Assembly (NCBI GenBank): GCA_963921825.1
Contig: OY997588.1
Span: 132,091,203 to 132,155,202, forward strand
Reading direction: 5' to 3'
Origin: Erodium maritimum
Lineage: Eukaryota > Streptophyta > Magnoliopsida > Geraniales > Geraniaceae
DNA length: 64,000 nucleotides
Each line of letters begins with the position of its first letter. Positions within the stretch are counted from its first letter, which is position 1. This document shows, in pieces, positions 22,543 to 34,561 of the stretch. Below the pieces are notes generated by a model, which did not search any database, was not told the DNA's origin, and worked only from the letters and a program-made list of their open reading frames with translations. The position numbers and the translations under genes are program-made.

Positions 22543-23128
22543 TTTTTGAACGAAAGATGTCATTCATTAATTTAAATAAAGTACATCTGAGTGCATCAGG
22601 AATAACTCCCTGACCACGAACAACAAGAACAGACAAAAGACATAATGGTGTCGTAGTTCTTTTCATACTAATTGTCACTGACGGTATTGGATGTGCCAGC
22701 TATCACTAAACTGGGATACCTCATGGTCGCGATAGAAGACGGAGAGGGGGAGTGGGATACCGGAGATCCTGAGGGACCTCGACGGTAATGGTGAGGGAGG
22801 CAGCACATCGTATAGGCACCCCTCCCAGAGCCAGTCCCTGATGCACGACGTACCACTCATTCCTCCTGGCGGGGCTGTTTCCTCGCTCTGACCTGCTCCT
22901 CCCGAGGTGTTTCAGCAACCGACCTCTTGATTGCTCCAGTTCTCCCTCCATTCACCGCAGGAGGTGCCGAGGGCCCACCAGTAATGGCTGACTAGACCCA
23001 CCATTAGTGGGTCGGGAGGGCCCACCACTAATGGGATGTAGATGCCCATCAGGTTTGGGCTGCAGATGCCCACCAGTCTTGGGCTATAGAGACCCAAAAG
23101 CAAACCCTAGATGAAGTTTCCTTGGAAC
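22543..23128 (-). mobile_element. L1 derivative (element 4), 3' part
   Basis: The left end has the T run of a poly(A) tail and a stem-loop (22597-22612, AGGA...TCCCT). The target-site duplication GAATTTGCACTATTGTT is at 22526-22542 and again at 42637-42653, twenty kilobases away, because the gypsy array at 23134-42061 later inserted into this element. Minus-strand reading near 22720-22890 includes GNSPARRNEWYVVHQGLALG, shared with the copies at 14.7 and 17.1 kb. No EN or RT. Confidence 0.75.
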
Positions 23129-23133
23129 ATAAG

Positions 23134-26100
23134 TGCACGCCCCAAATCCGGTTTTGACCGGACTCGAGACATGAACTAAAATAATAAATAAATAAAGCAG
23201 ATTTAATACCAAAACGAGTCTCAAATAATAGTTTAAAGCTCCAAGTAATAACACGAGTGAACAGCTCGGTAAAATCACATAGTAAAAGAGTTCAGTAAAA
23301 GTAAAACTGCACGTCTCTAGACACCACTAGACAAGACCCTCGCTAGCTCCCAAGCTCTGAGAATCGTGCTAGCACAAATCCCGCTCAAGACCTGTAAAAC
23401 AAATCAGTAAAGGGGTGAGCTTTCGTTCAGTATGAAAAAGTAGTTAAGGCGATGAGTATCCGCTCACCACCACGAATAACCGTCCAATTAAGGCATACTA
23501 GTACAACACAACTAATCACCAAACGAGATCTCATAACCACAATCCTCAGTCACAAGACGATAACCACACTCCCAAACGTACTTACACGACCACTATCACA
23601 CTGTAATCCATTAACTAATCATCAAGCACACAACATACAATAACACAAGCACACGTCCCGTACCGCAGTCCCCGAACTCTGCCGGCTGTACACAACCCGA
23701 CTCTATCATATCATACCGGAACACACAGCGTCGGCCTAGATATCTTCCCAGAAATCCGTCGGGGCACAATCACAATACAACGTACCGGAATACACCATCG
23801 GCCTAGATGTCTTCTTGGAAATCCATCGGGGTATAAACACGACACCTAGTGCCTAACACGACACCTAGTTCCAAGTCACAAACCGTCGGCCTAGATGCCC
23901 TACACCGGCATACCCCCTCGATGTAGGTATCATATCAGAATAACACATCGAGGGACCGCGCATACGTGGGACCACACCGTCGGTCTAGGTACTACCCTAC
24001 ACCAGTGTACCCCCTCGGTGTAGGTACCATACCGGAATACAACTCCTCTTGGAACACACATCAAGATAATATCACACATCGTAATGACATAGATCAATCA
24101 CGGCTTACCAAGCCCACCAATCTTACCACAACACAACACGTCGGTCCATCAATCACCCAACCATATCACACCCATTTGTTCACTTCATAACACGCATGTC
24201 ACACTTGCCCAAACATAACAACACGCTACACCGAGCATATCATAACATGATTCTCAATCTAACAACGACTAAATCACACATCATGCATCTCAATCAAAGA
24301 TCATGGCATTTCAATCAACACGCAACCTAAGGGCTCAACATGGCCCGCATGCATTTCTACAGCACGACAATCCCAAACTTACGGCTCGACATGGCTCGTA
24401 AGCTATCCCTCATTTCACTCGTTCCTCACATCCTAACATGCATTTCTAACAATTAAATTCAAGTGATTACAACCTATAGGCATACTAGTAACTTTCCGCA
24501 ATTAAACCGGTATTCGCTACTTTTCGTACCTCAAAAGCAATCCAATCCTAGCAGCGGACGACTTGGCAAGCTTCTTCCTCGTCACCTCACGGGGTCCACA
24601 AATCTCTTCCTCCTCCAAGCTCGGGTCCAATGTCTAAGATTACAAGCGATACAAGAATAAATGTTGATTAAATTGTGGATTAAAGAGGGAAATACCCAAA
24701 CTAATCCCAATTGTTCAAATTGGCAAAATGGGCCCAGAAGGCCCATTTTCCCCGAAATCGGGAAAAACGTCCCTTGGGACTCCGAAAGTTTCCCTATTCG
24801 TGTCTATCCAACATAATTAATTTACTTGCTCCAACGCACTTGACGGAATCCAATTTCGGGGTCCGGGCCTTCCCAATTTCGCAATTAAAGTTTCTAATCG
24901 CTTTTTCCGAAATTTCATGAATCACATCCATAATTCGTTCCGGGTGTGAAAACATCGTCCCGGGATTCACCCACGATCGTTCAATTTACGAAACAACCAA
25001 AACCCGTCCATGTGGGCCCCACGGCCACACATGGACGTGGGTGGCTGGACCGGGCCGGCCGGTCCCGTCCAAGGGTGGCCGAACCATGGCCGGTCATTTC
25101 CCTCCCCGGTGGCCGGATTCCGGCGACCAGCCGGAGCTCTGGCGAGCCTCCGATCGCCGGAAAAATATCTAATTTCTCCAACAAGCTCCTAAATAGTTGT
25201 AGGTTCTCCATATCACCATTTTAAGCTTTAAAACTTCAATTTTCACCTCAAATCATCCAAAGTTTCAAGACCCATGTGGGTTTCATCAACAATTACTCAA
25301 ACCAAGTTATTTCCATCATCCAACTCCACCTCTTCTTCACAAATCAACACTTAAGCCATCCAACACCCAAAACCCATTAGTTCAAGTCATCTCTACTCAA
25401 ACCCACAACACCAATTTCATCAAATAAGGAAATAAAGCATACCAACCTCTAGGAGATGAAGAGAGGAAGAAGATGAAGTAAATTTGAGAGGATTTGGTGT
25501 AGAAATGTTCAAAAAAGAGATTCCTTTCTCTTGCTTCTTCTTCAACCTTCAATGGACCTTCAATGGAGTTTTGGTTTCTCTCTCTTCTAGCTATGGGGAT
25601 CGGCCACTATGTGCAAAATGCTGAAATTTTTGCTCTGATTATGAAACGTTTCATAATCATAGTCACCTCTGATTATGAAACGTTTGTAAAGGTTAGAAAA
25701 CAGAGTTTTTCCTTGGCAAAATGGGCCCGGAAGGCCCATTTTGCCCAAAATCGGGAAAACGTCCCTCAGGACTCCAAAAGTTTCCCTATTCGTGTCTATC
25801 CAACATAATTAATTTACTTGCTCCAACGCACTTGACGGAATCCAATTTCGGGGTCCGAGCCTTCCCAATATCGCAATTAAAGTTTCTAATCCCTTTTCCC
25901 GAAATTTCATGAATCACATTTACAATTGGTTCCGGGTGTGAAAACATCGTCCCGGGGTTCACCCACGATCGTTCAATTTACGAAACACCCAAAACCCGGC
26001 CATGTGGGCCCCACAGCCACACATGGCCGTGGGTGGCCGGACCGGGCCGGCCGGTCCTGTCCAAGGGTGGCCGAACCATGGCCGGTCATTTCCCTCCCCG

Positions 26101-27043
26101 GTGGCCGGATTTCGGCGACCGGACGGAGCTCTGGCGAGCCTCCGGTCGCCGGAAAAATATCTAATTTCTCCAACAAGCTCCTAACTAGTTGTAGGTTCTC
26201 CATATCACCATTTTAAGCTTTAAAACTTCAATTTTCACCTCAAATCATCCAAAGTTTCAAGACCCATGTTGGTTTCATTAACAACTACTCAAACCAAGTT
26301 AATTCCATCCTCCAACTCCACCTCTTCTTCATAAATCAACACTTAAGTCATCCAACACCCAAAACCCATTAGTTCAAGCCATCTCTACTCAAACCCACAA
26401 CACCAATTTCATCAAATAAGGAAATAAAGCATACCAACCTCTAGGAGATGAAGAGAGGAAGAAGATGAAGTAAATTTGAGAGGATTTGGTGTAGAAATGG
26501 TCAAAAAAGAGCTTCCTTTCTCTTGCTTCTTCTTCAAGCTTCAATGAACCTTCAATGGAGTTTTGGTTTCTCTCTCTTCTAGCTATGGGGATCGGCCACT
26601 ATGTGCAAAATGCTGAAATTTTTGCTCCATGTGGTCTTATCCTTTAAGTGGAAAAGTCCATTTCGTCTTTTAGCCCATCTCTCTTTATTTTGTTCATATG
26701 TGGGGACAATTTGGTCTTTTAACCCACCTTTCTTCCCCTCCAAGCTAACATGGACATGTGTCCATGTGGGGACCATTCCTACCCCAAAATATCTCAACTC
26801 TTATTATTTTATTCGTTAATAATCCAAAATCGACCTAGTTTGACCCAGGTTTGACTTTTTCACAAAATGTGTCATTTGAAAGGAAATGACCCAACTAAGC
26901 TAACCGTAACGACGACTAAGCTTTTTGGGTCCCGGAAAGGTCCCGAATGACTCCCGGAGTCATCGGTTGACTTTTCCGGTAAAAAGTCAACTTTTGCCAA
27001 AAACCTCTGGTTCGACCGAGATCGATCGATGGCGGTTCTTACA
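23134..27043 (-). repeat. LTR A (3' LTR of the leftward element), 3910 bp
   Basis: It begins TGCACGCCCC (one base short of the family TGTCACGCCCC) and ends GGCGGTTCTTACA. It is about 590 bp longer than the other two because an internal block is duplicated (24720-25635 and 25713-26628) while the foldback element of LTRs B and C is missing, apart from a 77-bp scar. Up to about 25.6 kb it differs from LTR B at many sites; from 25713 on it is nearly identical to LTR B. Confidence 0.85.
24720..26628. repeat. About 0.9-kb direct duplication within LTR A
   Basis: The blocks 24720-25635 and 25713-26628 are offset by 992 bp in the parts I could line up, and share the same sequence from GGCAAAATGGGCCC to GAAATTTTTGCTC. 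The first copy is the more diverged. Between them (25636-25712) lies a remnant of the foldback element's right arm, containing GATTATGAAACGTTTGTAAA. Confidence 0.8.
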
Positions 27044-27044
27044 A

Positions 27045-27057
27045 TCTACCCCTCCTT
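27045..27057 (-). promoter_or_regulatory. Polypurine tract next to LTR A
   Basis: Minus strand AAGGAGGGGTAGA ends one base short of the LTR, where plus-strand DNA synthesis is primed in LTR retrotransposons. Confidence 0.75.
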
Positions 27058-28239
27058 AAAAGAATTTCTTCCTCGAAATTTAAAACGAACGTACCCCACT
27101 TAACCCTACCTCAAAGAATTTCCGAGTATATACCCCCAGTCCATTATCACCAATACCCATGGGAACACATAATATCGGTCTAGATATTCTATACCAGAAT
27201 CCTCCGTCGGTATAAATGTCGCACCGCCACACGAAACCTTGGTTGAGATATCCTATACCGAAATCTTCCGTCGGTATAGATATCATACCGGAACATTTCT
27301 CACATTGTACTTAAAACGGAGACAACACACATACCCTTCTCCTCAACTACTTACTTAGTAACTGTTACTCGGACAATCCACGTCGGACCACAAACATGGT
27401 TACGTCACGACCAACCACACACGATAATACCAGCGAATAACACGCAATTACAACCATCCTGACATGGGATCTCACACTTACTGCACGGTCCGGAGTGACA
27501 GTACATTTTACCAACATCTTGTCGGAAGGCATGCGCACCTCGAAACACCCAACACGTCAAACATTACCATGACAACACCACAGGAGGTAACATACAGTCA
27601 TGATCGATCATCGAAGGTTACCCAACCAGTTAAATCGCGCTTACCGTCGACACTTGCTCACCTACTACCATTCGAACCAATTTATATGTCGTTTCATCCA
27701 AAGTACCACATAACTGAAGACACTACAATTACCGTTTCCTCAGGGACCGAACGGTTTTGGATACCTCGCGCGTACCTCATCCTCGCGCTTCCGCGTCGAC
27801 TCTGTGCGGTCCTTAACCGTTCACGATCCACGCAACCCATCAATCGCCTCTCGAACAACTCGGGTTCACAAGGGTCAACTTTTAACCCTCATATGCGCCC
27901 CGCTTGGGCAACTGACCCGACCTACCATACAATACTTCGTACGGTGCCATCTTGTTACTGACCTGGAAGCTTTGCGGTAGTCGCACTTGGCGAATTGTTT
28001 CTGGGCTACTTTGTGAGGTACTCTCACTTCTACTGTGCAATCTTAGTGGTTGCACTAGTCCCCGCGGGTCATTGGCGTTCGATCTTTACTCGTTGACATA
28101 TGACATGCCTCGATACGAACTCTGCACCAGTTCTCTGCATTCCGCTCTACCGGAAGTGTTGTCTGATGTCACAGTACCTCTCAATGCTACATGTCTGCAT
28201 AGTAAAACGCAAAAGATGTGACTCTCGCACACGTCGTCT

Positions 28240-30489
28240 CTACCGGTACGCGGCACAAATAATCCTCCTCAATCCGATCAATTCCTCAGGAAAGACCTTG
28301 GGGAAAACGCACACCACTCGTGATAACGGTCGGCTCGGCACGGTCGCCATCTCCTCCTTTACGGACAACGCTGACAGGGGAACTCCACTCATACTGCCTG
28401 GCACGTACGTGACGATCGTGTTTCCCGATCGCACTACCACCGATCGTCGGTAACAATCAATTGACGCCTCGTGTCTCAAAAGCCAGTTCATCCCTAGTAT
28501 GACCTCGGAAGCCGTCATGTTCAACACACGAAGGTCACCAAGAACGGACGAGCGATTAATCTAATCTCACACTCACGGCACACACTCGTCAAACCGCTTC
28601 GCCCATAACCGGGGGGTAAAGACATCCAGGTCACCTCTAAGGCTTTACTCTTAGGCTCAACTTCTCAGCAAGAGTAGAAGAAAACGGAACAGTGTGACAT
28701 CTGTAGGTTATGGGTCCACCACGCTTCCGCCGCGCCACTCTAATCTCGTCGCGATAACAATCGATGAACGCTTGATACCTCACATTTCGGTCCTCAAATT
28801 CTCTCATCACACTTGAAGAAAGAAAAACTAGTACGGAACGGTCATTAAGTAAAGACGGTCTGCTACCCTCCTTTTACACTCACGTCTAACACTAGTCGAC
28901 ACCACAGTACCCCCACTCCGGCGTGCCAAGGCACGGGGTGGGCTGAACGATTCTAAATTCCGTTCTAACATTCAGCGACCATGAAGAAATAAACTAGTGG
29001 GGTACTCCCATATTAATAAGATGACAACCAAAATATAAATGGTAAACACGTACCTTGAGCAATCTCATGATCGGAGTCACGTCCCTCAGCTCGAGAGTCG
29101 GCGACCGCGTAAACTCGCCCCTGCTATGCCTGAGGTCCTCCTCTCGGGGGTGGTGGAAGTGCCACCTGCTGTGCAGTTCTCGGCCTCGGCGCTGGTGCGC
29201 TCGCTGCCTTCCGCGGAGCCCTCTACGCCTGAGCCTGACGTTGTTGGAACTGTGGCGACTGCCTAGTCTGCGACTGATGTGGTCGCGAGACTGACATCTC
29301 CCCAAACCGATCGGGGCACCCAGCCGCGAAGTGTCCAGGCGTCCGCACTGGTGGCATAGCGGTGGCCCGACACTCTGTTCCCCTCAGGTCTGCCCGCTGG
29401 ACGATCTGCTGGTCTTCTGCCCCTCGGACAATCTCGAACCGTGTGGCTCTACTACCCGCACCGAAAACACACCCGCTCTGTCGGGGAAGGTGCAACGGAG
29501 GCCACTGATCCGACCTGTCGTGTCCCCCTCAGCTGTGTCTAGGACTGGAAGGATACCGAGGTCCTCTGCCTCTTCGGATCACGAGACTCATATACCTCAG
29601 GGAGTCGCTCGGTCTCGGCCTGATCTCCCGAACTCTGGTCGTCTCCCGGAAGTGTCGCTCCACGGTCAGTGCCTGATCCACCAAGTCAGAGTATACCTAG
29701 GTCCTCATAACAGCGACCCAGTCCGCAGTCGTAGGGCGAAGCCCTCCCTCAAATCGTCGGCAGCGATGAGTCTCAGTCTGTACCATCTCCTGGGCAAATC
29801 GGGACAAGGAAGTGAACCTCGCCTCGTACTCGGACACCATTAGTCCCTCCTAAAGCAGTTCCAGGAACTACTGGTGCTTGTCATCCAATATCGATTGGAA
29901 AATACTGCTCAAGGAATCGCTGCCAAAACAGCGAGAAGTAATCCCCCACGCGCGCCTGCTCGCGCTGCCACCAATGGTAGGCATCTCCCTCCAGCTGGAA
30001 TGTCGCAAAGGACACTCTCATGCCACCATCCAGTATCCCTGAAGTGTCCAGGTTGCCGGTCATCCGCTCCAGCCATCTCTCGGCTGCCTCGGGGTTTGGC
30101 TCCCTGGAAAATACTGGTATGCCCAGCCTGCGGAAGTCTCGCAGCGCCTGAGCGGTGTGACTGTCGACCTGACTAGACCTCATGGTCGCGGCTGCAGTGG
30201 CAGCATGCAGAGTCTCCGGTGTCGGGGTCGTGGTCTCTCTCTCTGCCTCCCTCCGGGCGAAGGCCGCTGCTAAGCCCTGGACTGTGCGGGTCAGCTCCTC
30301 CAGAGCTACTGCCTGAGTAGGCTCAGTGACAGGCAGAACTCTAAATGGAAGTCCCGATGATCCAATATCGGTCCTCTCGTGCCCCTCAGCGGGTGCACCT
30401 TGGGCACTTGACTGCCCTCGGCCCCGAGCTGGCCGTCTCCTGGTGCCTCGTGGTACGTAGGTCGGTGCCATGTCGTATGTCCGCTGCAC
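28240..30489 (-). pseudogene. Broken gag-protease of gypsy internal 1
   Basis: The 202-codon opening frame (29881-30489) contains a retrotransposon gag domain: FQLEGDAYHWWQRE and FWQRFLEQYFP near its end. It then stops, and the gag continues in other frames (EYEARFTSLSRFAQE near 29800-29850). A knuckle remnant with HFAAGCP lies near 29310. The frame at 28240-28527 holds the end of the aspartic protease (EVILGMNWLLRHEASIDCYR) and the linker VFPEELIGL that normally leads into RT. RT itself is not recognisable. The frames are interrupted in several places, so no functional Gag-Pol can be made. Unusually, the identical set of breaks is present in internal 2. Confidence 0.8.
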
Positions 30490-31213
30490 GGAAAATGCAC
30501 ATGTTCAGTTTCTTAACTTTGTATAAACGACGCGCTTAAATATCTAATATTCCCACACGTTTCACAACAGTCGCACTCATAATAATAATATATTTAGTAT
30601 AGTATAGTCACACAATTCACAATTTCTACCACACAGAAATTTCACATTAGGCAAACATCAACTTAGATTTAAGTTCTTAGCACGTCCACTTTCTACTATA
30701 ACATTCATGTCGATATCGTGTCGTTACAACCCGATTCAAGCGTCCCCAAACTATGTTGTAACCACTTGACATCCCCTCATTCACTTCCGGCTATAGTGGC
30801 CCCTATAGCCAAATCATGATGGTACATACACTTCAGTTTCTGCAGAAAATTGGGCATGACCCGTTCGTAAATTACACTAACCATCCGCTTACGCGGGACA
30901 ACCAATCACAACCTCCACAAAGCACTCAACACAATCTTAGCACACAGCAAGTTATCGCAGCTATACACCTTGGGTACCGGTAATCACACCATTATCACCC
31001 GGCCACGTCAACACTCGGAAAACAGTTAATTCAATCAATGACATCAACCACAAGTATATGGTACCTAGAGCGGACATTTCACTAACCCGAGACTCTTTCC
31101 GTCTCGTTTCTACGCGTAGGACATTTCCGACTTGCGTAACCGACACACGGCAACCTAACGACCCAACTCTACCCACCTAATTGACGTACGGTCCGAAGTT
31201 TTTGAAAAACCAG

Positions 31214-31225
31214 GCTCTGATACCA
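31214..31225 (-). promoter_or_regulatory. Primer-binding site, initiator-Met tRNA type
   Basis: Minus strand TGGTATCAGAGC, complementary to the 3' end of plant initiator methionine tRNA, three bases from the LTR B end. It fixes LTR B as the upstream LTR of internal 1 and the direction as leftward. Confidence 0.9.
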
Positions 31226-31228
31226 AAT

Positions 31229-34200
31229 TGTCACGCCCCAAATCCGGTTTTGACCGAACTCGACACGTGAACTAAAATAATAAATAAATAAATAAAGCAT
31301 ATTTAATACCAAAACGAGTCTCAAATAATAGTTTAAAGCACCAAGTAATAACACGAGTGAACAGCTCGGTAAAATCACATAGTAAAAACGTTCAGTAAAA
31401 GTCAAACTGCACGTCTCTAGACACCACTAGACAAGACCCTCGCTAGCTCCTAAGCTCTGAGAATCCCGCTAGCACAAATCCCGCTCAAGACCTGTAAAAC
31501 AAATAAGTAAAGGGGTGAGCTTTCGCTCAGTAGGAAAATATAGTTAAGGCGATGAGTATCCGCTCACCACCACGAGTAACCGTCCAATTAGGGCATACTA
31601 GTACAACACAACTAATCACCAAACGGGATCTCATAACCACAATCCTCAGTCACAAGACGATAACCACACTCACAAACGTACTTACACGACCATTATCACA
31701 CTATAATCCATTAACTAATCATCAAGCACACAACATACAATAACACAAGCACATGTCCCGTACCGCAGTCCCCGAACTCCCCCGGCTGTACACAGCCCGA
31801 CTCTATCATATCATACCGGAACACACAGCGTTGGCCTAGATATCTTCCCGGAAATCCTTCGGGGCACAATCACAATACATCGTACTGGAATACACCATCG
31901 GCCTAGATGTCTTCCCGGAAATCCGTCGGGGTATAAGCACGACACCTAGTGCCAAACACGACACCTAGTTCCAAGTCACAAACCGTCGGCCTAGATGCCC
32001 TACACCGGCATACCCCCTCGATGTAGGTATCATATCAGAATAACACATCGAGGGACCGCGCATACGTGGGACCACACCGTCGGTCTAGGTACTACCCTAC
32101 ACCAGTGTACCCCCTCGGTGTAGGTACCATACCGGAATACAACTCCTCTTGGAACACACATCAAGATAATATCACACATCGTAATGACATAGATCAATCA
32201 CGGCTTACCAAGCCCACCAATCTTACCACAACACAACACGTCGGTCCATCAATCACCCAACCATATCACACCCATTTGTTCACTTCATAACACGCATGTC
32301 ACACTTGCCCAAACATAACAACACGCTACACCGAGCATATCATAACATGATTCTCAATCTAACAACGACTAAATCACACATCATGCATCTAAATCAAAGA
32401 TCATGGCATTTCAATCAACACGCAACCTAAGGGCTCAACATGGCCCGCGTGCATTTCTACAGCACGACAATCCCAAACCTACGGCTCGACATGGCTCGTA
32501 AGCTATCCCTCATTTCACTCGTTCCTCACATCCTAACATGCATTTCTAACAATTAAATTCAAATAATTACAACCTATAGGCATACTAGTAACTTTCCGCA
32601 ATTAAACCAGTATTCGCTACTTTCCCTACCTCAAAAGCAATCCAATCCTAGCAGCGGACGACCTGGCTAGCTTCCTCCTCGTCACCTCACGGGGTCCACA
32701 AATCTCTTCCTCCGCCAAGCTCGGGTCCAATGTCTAAGATTACAAGCAATACAAGAATTAATGTTAATTCAAGTGTGGATTAAAGAGGGAAATACTCAAA
32801 CTAATCCCAATTGCTCAAATTGGAAAAAGGGAAAACTTTGTTTCCTAACCTTTACAAACGTTTCATTATCAGATCCTAACACAGGCCAACGTTTGGTCTC
32901 AATGCCTAACATAATAGGTTTGGAATTTCTCAGAAACTATAAAAAGCCGTCTAAACTCACGATTTTGTCAACTCGTCCAAGCCTTTTCGTTGTTGGCGTA
33001 CATTACCCATGGTGTCTTCCTCGACGTTGAACTTATCCTCGTTCTCAAGCAACCAAACCCAATGCTCGACGAGTTGACGGAATCGTGAGTTTGGACGGCT
33101 TTTTATAGTTTCTAAGAAATTCCAAACCTATCATGTTAGGAATTGAGACCAAACGTTGGTCTGGGTTAGGATCTGATTATGAAACGTTTGTAAAGGTTAG
33201 AAAACAAAGTTTTTCCTTGGCAAAATGGGCCCGGAAGGCCCATTTTGCCCAAAATCGGGAAAACGTCCCTCAGGACTCCAAAAGTTTCCCTATTCGTGTC
33301 TATCCAACATAATTAATTTACTTGCTCCAACGCACTTGACGGAATCCAATTTCGGGGTCCGAGCCTTCCCAATATCGCAATTAAAGTTTCTAATCCCTTT
33401 TCCCGAAATTTCATGAATCACATTTACAATTGGTTCCGGGTGTGAAAACATCGTCCCGGGGTTCACCCACGATCGTTCAATTTACGAAACACCCAAAACC
33501 CGGCCATGTGGGCCTCACAGCCACACATGGCCGTGGGTGGCCGGACCGGGCCGGCCGGTCCTGTCCAAGGGTGGCCGAACCATGGCCGGTCATTTCCCTC
33601 CCCGGTGGCCGGATTTCGGCGACCGGACGGAGCTCTGGCGAGCCTCCGGTCGCCGGAAAAATATCTAATTTCTCCAACAAGCTCCTAACTAGTTGTAGGT
33701 TCTCCATATCACCATTTTAAGCTTTAAAACTTCAATTTTCACCTCAAATCATCCAAAGTTTCAAGACCCATGTTGGTTTCATTAACAACTACTCAAACCA
33801 AGTTAATTCCATCCTCCAACTCCACCTCTTCTTCATAAATCAACACTTAAGTCATCCAACACCCAAAACCCATTAGTTCAAGCCATCTCTACTCAAACCC
33901 ACAACACCAATTTCATCAAATAAGGAAATAAAGCATACCAACCTCTAGGAGATGAAGAGAGGAAGAAGATGAAGTAAATTTGAGAGGATTTGGTGTAGAA
34001 ATGGTCAAAAAAGAGCTTCCTTTCTCTTGCTTCTTCTTCAAGCTTCAATGAACCTTCAATGGAGTTTTGGTTTCTCTCTCTTCTAGCTATGGGGATCGGC
34101 CACTATGTGCAAAATGCTGAAATTTTTGCTCCATGTGGTCTTATCCTTTAAGTGGAAAAGTCCATTTCGTCTTTTAGCCCATCTCTCTTTATTTTGTTCA

Positions 34201-34547
34201 TATGTGGGGACAATTTGGTCTTTTAACCCACCTTTCTTCCCCTCCAAGCTAACATGGACATGTGTCCATGTGGGGACCATTCCTACCCCAAAATATCTCA
34301 ACTCTTATTATTTTATTCGTTAATAATCCAAAATCGACCTAGTTTGACCCAGGTTTGACTTTTTCACAAAATGTGTCATTTGAAAGGAAATGACCCAACT
34401 AAGCTAACCGTAACGACGACTAAGCTTTTTGGGTCCCGGAAAGGTCCCGAATGACTCCCGGAGTCATCGGTTGACTTTTCCGGTAAAAAGTCAACTTTTG
34501 CCAAAAACCTCTGGTTCGACCGAGATCGATCGATGGCGGTTCTTACA
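31229..34547 (-). repeat. LTR B, recombinant central LTR, 3319 bp
   Basis: It starts TGTCACGCCCC and ends GGCGGTTCTTACA. It matches LTR C almost perfectly on the left, including the whole foldback element, and LTR A almost perfectly on the right. The switch lies between about 33217 and 33408. It serves as 5' LTR of internal 1 and 3' LTR of internal 2 (transcription leftward). Confidence 0.9.
32824..33216. mobile_element. Foldback element inside LTR B (393 bp)
   Basis: Two arms of about 145-150 bp (from about 32834, CTTTGTTTCCTAACCTTTAC, and its inverse ending at 33210) enclose a loop of about 90 bp. TTGG flanks it on both sides (32820-32823 and 33217-33220), and the first block of LTR A has the empty site with one TTGG; a 2-bp TT duplication is equally possible. 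The loop, read on the minus strand, gives HWVWLLENEDKF and EDTMGNVRQQRK, closely resembling the PIF/Harbinger ORF1 at 46.9 kb. It has no coding function itself. Confidence 0.8.
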
Positions 34548-34548
34548 A

Positions 34549-34561
34549 TCTACCCCTCCTT
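34549..34561 (-). promoter_or_regulatory. Polypurine tract next to LTR B
   Basis: Identical to the tract at 27045-27057, one base from LTR B. Confidence 0.75.

Larger units (their letters stand above)
27044..31228 (-). mobile_element. Internal region 1 of the gypsy array, 4185 bp
   Basis: From right to left: primer-binding site, about 700 bp of leader, a broken gag and protease (28240-30489), then about 1.2 kb without a recognisable domain, then the polypurine tract. An intact Ty3/gypsy pol would need a further 2.5-3 kb for RT, RNase H and integrase. The 165-codon plus-strand frame at 27464-27961 has no domain and I do not call it a gene. Confidence 0.8.

Noticed and set aside
23700-24060. 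CRISPR-like or satellite array from recurring CGGCCTAGAT and ACCGGAATACAC motifs
   Set aside because: The motifs are irregularly spaced and degenerate, lie inside a plant LTR, and have no regular spacers.
27464-27961. 165-codon plus-strand frame in the gypsy body (and its copy at 34968-35465)
   Set aside because: It runs opposite to the element's direction, has no known domain, and is duplicated only because the whole 7504-bp unit is.
31214-31225. tRNA gene
   Set aside because: Only the 12 bases complementary to the tRNA 3' end are present. It is the retrotransposon's primer-binding site.
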